A stretch of 15,072 nucleotides of DNA from Rhodobacteraceae bacterium UBA996 (lineage in GTDB: Bacteria > Pseudomonadota > Alphaproteobacteria > Rhodobacterales > Rhodobacteraceae), in the NCBI GenBank assembly GCA_002291955.1, contig DBBA01000328.1:1116-16187 (forward strand). Reading direction: 5' to 3'. The translations under genes were made by a program, and so were the position numbers. Under the pieces are notes generated by a model. It searched no databases, was not told the DNA's origin, and saw only the letters and a list, made by a program, of their open reading frames with translations. This document shows positions 6,789 to 15,072 of the stretch, piece after piece. The stretch's first letter is position 1. Every line of letters begins with the position of its first letter.

Positions 6789-7694
6789 ATGGGCGTGAAG
6801 CTTGGCGTGTCCCTGATCGCCTGGCAGAACGACGACCTGCCGGACCTGACCGCGGCCTATACCACCGACGGCGCCATGCAGGACGCCGCGCGGATCGGCT
6901 ATTCCGGCGTCGAACGCGGGCGCCGGATGCCCGCCGACACCGACGGCCTGCGCGCCTATCTGGACAAGTACGGCGTCGCGCTCTGCGGCGGCTGGTGCTC
7001 GGGCAACCTGATGACGGCAACCCTGGATGCCGAGAAGGCCGCCGTGCGCGCCCAGGTCGAACAGTTCGCGGCGCTGAACGCCCCGTGCCTCGTCTATGCC
7101 GAGTGTTCCAACACCGTGCAGGGCCAGATCGGCACGCCGCTGTCGCGGCGCCCGAAGCTGTCGCGCGACGACATTACCGCCTACGGGGCCAAGCTGTCGG
7201 AACTGGCCAAGTGGATGGCGGGGCAGGGGGTGGTCCTGGCCTATCACCACCACATGGGGTCGATGATCCAGGATGCCGAGGACATCGACTGGCTGATGGA
7301 GGCGAGCGACCCCGAGGTGACGCTTCTGTTCGATACCGGGCATCTGGCCTTTGCCGGGGCCGATCCCTGGGATGTCTTTGAACGCTGGGGCCACCGGGTG
7401 AGCCATGTGCACGTCAAGGACGTGCGCGCCGACGTGGCCCGCCGGATGCATGCCGAGGACCGCAGTTTCCTTGAAGCCGTGACCGCGGGCGTGTTCACCG
7501 TGCCTGGCGATGGCGAAGGGTCGATCGACTTCAACTCGCTGTTCGGCTTCCTGCGGGCGATGAACTATTCCGGCTGGATCGTGGTCGAGGCCGAACAGGA
7601 CCCCGCCCGGGCCGACCCCGCGACCTATGCGCAGTTGGGCTACCACACGCTGCGGGACCTGTGCGACGGGGCGGGGCTGGCGGTCACGCGCTAG
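6789..7694 (+). CDS. iolE: Inosose dehydratase (IolE-type sugar phosphate isomerase/epimerase fold)
   Basis: The 301-residue product is a TIM-barrel protein of the IolE/MocC family. IolE removes water from scyllo-inosose in myo-inositol breakdown. Length matches the family (about 300). Typical stretches are LGVSLIAWQNDDLPDL at the start, GVERGRRMP (40-48) with a likely metal ligand E42, LAYHHHMGSMIQ (150-161), LLFDTGHLAFAG (179-190) with D182 and H185, VSHVHVKDVR (204-213), GVFTVPGDGEGSIDF (234-248) and a closing VVEAEQDPA with E267 or E269. The HHHMG box is the strongest sign of IolE over other epimerase-fold enzymes. The ATG at 6789 matches the fold's first strand. No iolA, B, C, D or G gene is in the window, so a role in a partial or scattered inositol pathway, or on another sugar, is possible. 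It ends nine bases from the convergent metH stop. Confidence 0.85.
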   Translation: MGVKLGVSLIAWQNDDLPDLTAAYTTDGAMQDAARIGYSGVERGRRMPADTDGLRAYLDKYGVALCGGWCSGNLMTATLDAEKAAVRAQVEQFAALNAPCLVYAECSNTVQGQIGTPLSRRPKLSRDDITAYGAKLSELAKWMAGQGVVLAYHHHMGSMIQDAEDIDWLMEASDPEVTLLFDTGHLAFAGADPWDVFERWGHRVSHVHVKDVRADVARRMHAEDRSFLEAVTAGVFTVPGDGEGSIDFNSLFGFLRAMNYSGWIVVEAEQDPARADPATYAQLGYHTLRDLCDGAGLAVTR

Positions 7695-7703
7695 CACGCA
7701 GTC

Positions 7704-10432
<2,729 letters not shown>

Positions 10433-10436
<4 letters not shown>

Positions 10437-11455
10437 GCGACGGCCCTCGGGGCAAAGGGCGCGACCGCCTCGGCAATGGCGCGGATGTGGTCGGGCGTGG
10501 TGCCGCAGCACCCACCCACGACGTTCACCAGGCCGTCCCGCGCGAAGCCTTCGATCTGCGCGGCGGTCTGGTCGGGCGTCTCGTCATAGCCGCCGAACGC
10601 GTTGGGCAGCCCGGCGTTGGGATAGGCGCAGGTGCGGGTTGTGGCGACCCCCGCCAGTTCCGCCAGATGCGGGCGCATCGCCGCCGCCCCCAGCGCGCAG
10701 TTCAGCCCGACGGTAAAGGGGCGCGCGTGAATCACCGAATGCCAGAACGCGGTCGGCGTCTGGCCCGACAGCGTGCGGCCCGAGGCATCGGTGATGGTGC
10801 CCGAGATCATCAGGGGCAGGCGGCGGCCGGCTTCGGCAAACGCCTCGAAACAGGCGAATATCGCGGCCTTGGCGTTCAGCGTGTCGAAGATCGTCTCGAT
10901 CAGCAGCACATCCGCCCCGCCTTGGGTGAGCCCCCGGATCTGGTCGGCATACGAAGCCGCCAGCTCGGCGAAGGTCAGGTCGCGCCGGGCCGGATCGCCG
11001 ACATCGGGCGAGAGCGAGAGGGTCTTGTTGGTCGGGCCCACGGCGCCGGCAACCAGACGGGGCGCCCCGTCGCGGGCCTCGAAGGCGTCGCACACCTGGC
11101 GTGCGATCCGCGCCGCCTCGACGTTCAGCTCGTGCACCACGTCCTCGAGGCCATAGTCGGCCTGGCTGATCGAGGTCGCGTTGAACGTGTTGGTCGAGGC
11201 GATGTCCGCCCCCGCCTCGGCATAGCGGGTGTGGATCCTGGCCACCAGGTCCGGGCGCGTCAGGCACAAAAGGTCATTGTTGCCCTTCAGCGGGTGGGCG
11301 TGGTCGCCAAAGCGGGCACCGCGAAAGTCCTGCTCGGTCAGCTGCTCGCCCTGGATCAGCGAGCCCCACGCCCCGTCCAGCACGATCACCCGCTCGCGCC
11401 CGATCGCCTCGATGGCGGCCAGCCGGTCCGCGCGGCCCTGAAAGCGGGGGGCCAT
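10433..11455 (-). CDS. Homocysteine S-methyltransferase module of split methionine synthase
   Basis: The 340-residue product equals the N-terminal homocysteine-binding module of MetH. It opens with VIVLDGAWGSLIQ (23-35) and shows NNDLLCLTRPDLV, STNTFNATSISQADYG and VAGAVGPTNKTLSLSPDV, all typical of MetH. The zinc-binding cysteines are C253 in GLNCALG and C316/C317 in GGCCGTTP, which activate the homocysteine thiolate. It ends shortly after the third ligand, as expected for the isolated barrel. The methyl donor must be the B12 protein encoded next in the operon. The ATG at 11455 shares one base with the metF stop (TGATG); an upstream in-frame start 16 codons earlier would run into metF and is less likely. 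It might be labelled bmt or metH1 elsewhere. A stand-alone betaine-homocysteine methyltransferase is less likely because of the fused gene order with the remaining MetH modules. Confidence 0.92.
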
Positions 11456-12327
11456 CACGCGGCCTCCGCGGGGTTTTTCAGCGGCACGCCCAGACGGCGA
11501 CACAATGCGAGGGTAAGCTCCGCACGGTTGAGGGTGTAGAAATGAAAATCCTCGACCCCTTCGCGGCGCAGGCGCTCGACCATGTCCGTCGCCACGGTCG
11601 CGGCCACCATGCCGCGCGTCTCGGCGTCATCGTCCAGGCCCTCGAACATGGGCGGCAGCCACGCCGGAATGCTGGCACCGCAGGCGGCGGCCATCCGCGC
11701 CAGGCCGCGGAAATTGGTGACCGGCATGATGCCCGGCACGATCGGAACGAAGATGCCGGCCGCCAGCGCGCGGTCGCGAAAGCGCAGATAGACCTCGGCG
11801 TCGAAGAAGAACTGGGTGATGCCGCGGGTCGCCCCGGCCTCGACCTTTTCCTTCAGGACCTTGAGGTCGTGTTCCATCGAGGGGCTCTCGGGATGGCGTT
11901 CTGGGTACACGCCCACCGACACCTCGAAGGGGGCGATCTGTCGCGCAAGTCGCGTCAGGTCGGTGGCGTTGGCCAGCCCGCCCTCGGTCCGCGAGAACGC
12001 CGCACCCACGCCCTCGGGCGGATCGCCGCGCAGCGCCACGATATGGCGCACGCCGGCTGCCCAATAGCCTTCCAGCACCTCGCGGAGCTGGGCCTCGGTG
12101 GCGGCGATGCAGGTCAGGTGCGCAGCCGGCCGAAGCGCGGTCTCGGCGATGACGCGCGAGACCGTGCGGTGGGTGCGGTCGCGGGTCGAGCCGCCCGCGC
12201 CATAGGTGACCGACACAAAGCTGGGCGAGAGTGGCTCGAGGCGGCGGATGGTCTGCCACAGCCGGGTTTCCGCCTCCTCGGTCTTGGGCGGAAAGAACTC
12301 GAAGGACACGCGGGGCGGAGCGGGCAT
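11455..12327 (-). CDS. metF: 5,10-methylenetetrahydrofolate reductase
   Basis: The 290-residue product reduces methylenetetrahydrofolate to methyltetrahydrofolate, the methyl donor used by the methionine synthase encoded downstream. Family signatures are SFEFFPPKT (8-16) with the catalytic-type glutamate E10, SVTYGAGGSTRDRT (39-52), VALRGDPP (97-104) with D102 at the flavin site, GVYPERHPES, the GITQFFFD strand, VPGIMPV and the closing FHFYTLNR. Length is normal for bacterial MetF. It should be a cytoplasmic FAD enzyme. The ATG at 12327 shares one base with the sahR stop (TGATG), and its own stop overlaps the start of the homocysteine methyltransferase gene the same way, so it is made from the sahR-metF-metH transcript and probably follows the same control. 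Confidence 0.96.
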   Translation of the reverse strand: MPAPPRVSFEFFPPKTEEAETRLWQTIRRLEPLSPSFVSVTYGAGGSTRDRTHRTVSRVIAETALRPAAHLTCIAATEAQLREVLEGYWAAGVRHIVALRGDPPEGVGAAFSRTEGGLANATDLTRLARQIAPFEVSVGVYPERHPESPSMEHDLKVLKEKVEAGATRGITQFFFDAEVYLRFRDRALAAGIFVPIVPGIMPVTNFRGLARMAAACGASIPAWLPPMFEGLDDDAETRGMVAATVATDMVERLRREGVEDFHFYTLNRAELTLALCRRLGVPLKNPAEAA

Positions 12328-13334
12328 CAGGCGGCTTTCTGGCTCGGACGGCGGGCGGGGAGGACGGCAGCGGGGCGGCGCGCGCTCCAGACGGTGACGG
12401 CCAGGCGGTCGGTGGGCGGCTCGCTCGCCGGATCGCCGGACGCGCTGGCCGCCGGCAGGTCCACCACCGACACCTCGACCAGGCCCGCCGCCTCCAGCCA
12501 GCCCGACACCTCGTGGGCGGCAAAGCCCAGGCGGCGATGGGCATGCGCCTCGCGCAGGAATTCAAGGCCGTGCGGGGCAAAGTCAGCAATCACGATGCGC
12601 CCGCCGGGCGCCACCAGGGCGCAGGCGGCGGCAACCGCCCCCGCCGGGTCGGACAGGAAGTGCAGCACCTGATGGATGGTCACCAGATCGGCCTCGCCAG
12701 GTCCATAGGGCAGGTCGAACACATCGCCCTGTCGCACGCCGATCCGGCCATCGCCGATCTCGGCCAGCGCTGCGCGCGCGATGGTCAGCATCTGGTGGTT
12801 GGGGTCTATGCCCTCGGCGCGCAGCACGCGCGGGGCGAACAGCTGAAGCATGCGTCCCTGCCCCGACCCGATGTCGACCATGAAGTCGAACGGGCCCTTG
12901 CCGGCGGCCTCCAGCATGGCACGCTCGACCTCGGCTTCGGGGGCGTGCAGGGCGCGGATACGGTTCCAGTCGGCCGCATAGCGGCTGAAATAGGCCTCGG
13001 CGGCGGCGACCCGCGCCGACTCGACCGCCGCAAGGCGCTCGAGATCGCGCGACACCACGATGTCACCGGGTGCCAGCCGCGACAGAAGCTCGGTCACCAG
13101 CGCGCGGCCCAGCGGCCCCGAGGCCAGCTTGTGAAAAACCCACGCCCCTTCGGGCAGGCGCTCCACCAGGCCGGCTTCGAACAAGAGCTTCATGTGGCGC
13201 GACACGCGCGGCTGGCTCTGGTTCAGGATGCCGGCGATCTCGCCAATGGCCAATTCACCGCGCGACAGCAGCGCCAGGATCCGAAGCCGTGTGGGTTCGG
13301 CGGCAGCCTTGAGTGCGGCAAGCAGGGCGTCCAT
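12327..13334 (-). CDS. sahR: ArsR-family regulator with SAM-methyltransferase-like sensor domain (SahR type)
   Basis: The 335-residue product fuses a winged helix-turn-helix (about 1-75: AAEPTRLRILALLSRGELAIGEIA with recognition helix QPRVSRHMKLLFEAGLV) to a class I methyltransferase fold (about 110-295). The SAM motif is VDIGSGQGRM (153-162), followed by the acidic D177 in GIDPNHQML, then GDVFDLP and a post-motif LVAPGGRIVIADF. Known SahR regulators are ArsR proteins whose methyltransferase-like domain binds S-adenosylhomocysteine and releases DNA, derepressing methyl-cycle genes. Here the gene leads an operon of metF and both methionine synthase parts, exactly the expected targets, and a perfect palindrome lies just upstream. 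The ATG at 13334 has GAGG seven bases before it. No arsenic or metal-binding cysteine pattern is seen. Whether the domain retains catalysis is unknown; a sensor role is more likely. Confidence 0.88.
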   Translation of the reverse strand: MDALLAALKAAAEPTRLRILALLSRGELAIGEIAGILNQSQPRVSRHMKLLFEAGLVERLPEGAWVFHKLASGPLGRALVTELLSRLAPGDIVVSRDLERLAAVESARVAAAEAYFSRYAADWNRIRALHAPEAEVERAMLEAAGKGPFDFMVDIGSGQGRMLQLFAPRVLRAEGIDPNHQMLTIARAALAEIGDGRIGVRQGDVFDLPYGPGEADLVTIHQVLHFLSDPAGAVAAACALVAPGGRIVIADFAPHGLEFLREAHAHRRLGFAAHEVSGWLEAAGLVEVSVVDLPAASASGDPASEPPTDRLAVTVWSARRPAAVLPARRPSQKAA

Positions 13335-13341
13335 TGGCCAG

Positions 13342-13345
13342 CCTC
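13342..13345 (-). promoter_or_regulatory. Ribosome binding site of sahR
   Basis: GAGG on the minus strand lies seven bases before the ATG at 13334, supporting that start. It sits between the start codon and the AT-rich palindrome. Confidence 0.55.
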
Positions 13346-13357
13346 AGCGGAAACGAC

Positions 13358-13377
13358 ATATAAAGATATCTTTATAT
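13358..13377. promoter_or_regulatory. Perfect 20-bp palindrome, candidate SahR operator
   Basis: The sequence is a perfect 20-bp palindrome with half-site ATATAAAGAT centred on GATATC, and two further matching pairs lie outside one mismatch on each side. It is strikingly AT-rich in very GC-rich DNA and lies 23 bp upstream of the sahR start. ArsR-family dimers bind such symmetric AT-rich sites. Overlap with the proposed -10 element fits repression of the operon by its own first product. Confidence 0.8.
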
Positions 13378-13398
13378 CTCTTGGACGTGCCGCGGCAA
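13371..13398 (-). promoter_or_regulatory. Candidate promoter of the sahR-metF-metH operon
   Basis: On the minus strand TTGCCG (13398-13393) is followed after 16 bases by TATAAA (13376-13371), matching four and five of the six consensus positions. The -10 lies within the palindrome, so a bound dimer would block polymerase. The transcription start would fall shortly before the GAGG ribosome site. Confidence 0.5.
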
Positions 13399-13420
13399 GG
13401 CCCTGCCCGCACCTGTCGTC

Positions 13421-15072
13421 TCAGCCGGACGGCAGCCCGGCCAGCGCGCGCGCCAGCGCCTCGTCCGGCCCCTCGGTGACGTCATGGCGCTGATACTGGG
13501 CGATGATGTATTCCAGCTCCTCGGGCAGGTCCGCGCGCTCCAGCTCGATCGGCACGATCGGCTTGCGGTGGTTCATCGCCAGATACATCTCGCGCACCAC
13601 ATGGTCCGAACCATAAGACCGGTTCGAGGCCATCAGCACCACGGCGCGCGATGCCTTGATCGCCCGCACGATCTGCACGCCCCAGCCCGGCCCGCCTGTC
13701 AGTCCCTCGCGGTCCATCCACACCGGATGCCCCATGGCCTCGATGCGTTCGACCAGCGGCAGGACCTGCGCGCGGTCGCGGTGCGAGTACGAGATGAAAA
13801 GGGTCCGCGGATCCAGTTGCGCCCCCGCTGGCGCCCCGATCGGTGCGGGCCCCTCGGCATTTTTGGCCCCCGGGCGCAATCCGGCTGGCTCCCCGGCCCC
13901 GGCCGCCGCGGCGCGCGCGCCCCTGCGCACAAGGCCCACCACCACCATGGTCACCACCACACCGCCCACCAGCGCCAGCCCGATCGGCCAGAGCGCCAGC
14001 CAGTCGGAGCCGCCAGGCTGGGCCGGTGCAGGCGTGGCCAACGGCCCACCGGTATCCCCCGGTTCCGGCACGGCCACTTCGCCGGTGATCGTCGGCGCTG
14101 CAGGCTGAGGGGCATCCGGCGACGCGGTGACCTCGGGCGGCAGCTCGACCACCACTTCGGGCGGCAGCGTGCCCAGCAGCACCGGGTCGATCCGGGCTGC
14201 GTCGGCGATCGTCACCAGTTCGGCGCGGCGGGCGATGCGGCGGGTCTCGAGGTCCGCCCGCAGCGCCTCCAGCATTGCGGGGTCGGGGGCCTCGGCCTGC
14301 AGCCGCATGGCGCTTTCCAGCGCCTCCACCTGCGTGCGCGTGCGTTCGGCCTCTTCGATGGCGCCCAGCGCCCGGCGCGAGGGTTCGATCACCTCGACGC
14401 GACGCGCAAGGTCGGGGGGCGCGATGGCCGTCCGCGCGGCGTCGGCGGGGGCAATTTCGGGGCGCGCGGTATCGCGGCTGTCCGGCGACCCCGCCGGACC
14501 GGGGGCGGAACGCAGGGCGTCGGATGTGCCGCGCAGGGGCGGCTGGGCCGGCTCGAGGGGCAGTTCGCGCGCCGCGCGTTCGGGAATGCGCGCAACAAGG
14601 GCGGGGTCGGCGCGCACCGACCGCGCCAGCGCGCCCAGTGCGTCCGTCTTTTCCTGTTGCGCGGCAGCGTCCTGCTGGCGCGCCAGGTCCAGCGACCGGG
14701 CCAGGACGGCGGGGTCGCCGGCGACGCGCGCCGCTTCGAGCGCGGCCTGCTGGTCGGCCAGGCGCGCCTCCAGATCGTCCATTTCCGCCGAGAGCGCCTG
14801 CACACGCTGGACGGCGGCGGCGATCCCCGCCGGGTCCGGAGCGGCCGGCGCGGGAACCGCAGGCGCCGACGTGGCGACGCTCGGGGGTTCGATCCGCGCC
14901 GGGGCGGGACCCTCGAACGTCAGCATCAGCATCCCCGCGGCGACCGCCCCGCCCAGACCGACCAGCGCTGCCAGGCCCCACGCAAGGCCGCGTCGGGCGG
15001 CAGGCGGAGGGATGGCGGACGCTCGGGGCTCGGGCGCCGGGCCCGCTGGCGCGGCGGGGCCCCGTTGCGGCA
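13421..15072 (-). CDS. Membrane-anchored TIR-domain protein with internal repeats (5' end outside window)
   Basis: The frame is open to the window edge with no stop, so the start is not seen; residue numbers here count from the in-frame ATG at 14932. Layout: a Pro/Ala-rich N-terminal part ending in AARR, a first transmembrane helix at 14989-14918 (GLAWGLAALVGLGGAVAAGM), a predicted periplasmic region of about 300 residues with helical, possibly coiled-coil, segments and two diverged copies of a unit, a second transmembrane helix (311-335, WLALWPIGLALVGG onward), basic RRGAR on the cytoplasmic side, a linker, and a C-terminal TIR domain (about 376-485). TIR signs are TLFISYSHRDR, VWMDREGLTGGPGW, IKASRAVVLMASNRSYGSDHVVREM. 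E448 sits where NAD-cleaving TIR enzymes carry their catalytic glutamate. It may be a sensor or signalling protein; no defence partner is visible. Function is unknown. Confidence 0.85.
   Translation of the reverse strand, partial: PQRGPAAPAGPAPEPRASAIPPPAARRGLAWGLAALVGLGGAVAAGMLMLTFEGPAPARIEPPSVATSAPAVPAPAAPDPAGIAAAVQRVQALSAEMDDLEARLADQQAALEAARVAGDPAVLARSLDLARQQDAAAQQEKTDALGALARSVRADPALVARIPERAARELPLEPAQPPLRGTSDALRSAPGPAGSPDSRDTARPEIAPADAARTAIAPPDLARRVEVIEPSRRALGAIEEAERTRTQVEALESAMRLQAEAPDPAMLEALRADLETRRIARRAELVTIADAARIDPVLLGTLPPEVVVELPPEVTASPDAPQPAAPTITGEVAVPEPGDTGGPLATPAPAQPGGSDWLALWPIGLALVGGVVVTMVVVGLVRRGARAAAAGAGEPAGLRPGAKNAEGPAPIGAPAGAQLDPRTLFISYSHRDRAQVLPLVERIEAMGHPVWMDREGLTGGPGWGVQIVRAIKASRAVVLMASNRSYGSDHVVREMYLAMNHRKPIVPIELERADLPEELEYIIAQYQRHDVTEGPDEALARALAGLPSG

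Noticed and set aside
7695..7703. Possible bidirectional terminator between iolE and metH
   Set aside because: The gap is only nine bases with no stem-loop or T-run; the convergent transcripts must end inside or beyond each other's coding region.
13387..13412. Imperfect GC-rich hairpin just past the TIR gene stop, considered as a terminator
   Set aside because: Two four-base-pair stems with an internal loop and no T-run afterwards. It also overlaps the proposed -35 of sahR, so the evidence is too weak for an intrinsic terminator.
13335..13420. SAM or SAH riboswitch upstream of the methionine operon
   Set aside because: The sequence from the likely promoter to the sahR start is only a few dozen bases and shows a protein-type palindrome, not a riboswitch fold.
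13421..15072. TIR gene as part of a multi-gene phage defence island
   Set aside because: The only neighbours visible are methionine metabolism genes, and the upstream side is outside the window, so there is no evidence for a defence island here.

Overview
The window is about 15 kb of very GC-rich DNA (roughly two thirds G+C or more by eye). It is tightly packed, with mostly overlapping or closely spaced genes. Protein content points to an alphaproteobacterium, most likely of the Rhodobacteraceae/roseobacter type: a close relative of the rhizobial biuret hydrolase, a methionine synthase split into two proteins and led by an ArsR-methyltransferase regulator of the SahR type, a DUF427 protein, and BMP-type ABC transport. 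This placement is inference from gene types, not from a marker gene.

Region 1 (1-6088) looks like a catabolic uptake operon with its regulator. Reading leftward on the minus strand from 5040, the genes are: a BMP-family substrate-binding protein with a Tat-like signal, two membrane permeases, a nitrilase/AmiF-like amidohydrolase, an isochorismatase-fold hydrolase matching biuret hydrolase (BiuH), and the start of the ABC ATPase, which runs off the window at base 1. Most junctions are stop/start overlaps or a few bases. A LysR regulator (5186-6088) is divergent from the binding-protein gene, and the 145-bp gap carries inverted repeats suited to a LysR operator. The simplest reading is import of biuret or a related ureido/amide compound, followed by hydrolysis to release ammonia.

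Region 2 (6121-7694) holds a small DUF427 protein on the minus strand and an IolE-type inosose dehydratase on the plus strand. No other inositol genes are visible. A 194-bp stretch between the two has no clear signal.

Region 3 (7704-13334, minus strand) is a methyl-cycle operon: sahR, metF, the homocysteine-binding half of MetH, and the pterin/B12/activation part of MetH. Every junction is a TGATG or ATGA overlap. A perfect 20-bp AT-rich palindrome lies 23 bp upstream of sahR and overlaps a plausible -10 element. This fits a self-regulated operon that senses S-adenosylhomocysteine.

Region 4 (13421-15072, minus strand, 5' end outside) is a membrane protein with two transmembrane helices, an internally duplicated predicted periplasmic region and a C-terminal cytoplasmic TIR domain. 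It is the least explained gene here. No RNA genes, insertion sequences or CRISPR arrays were seen, and no gene-free stretch exceeds 300 bp.
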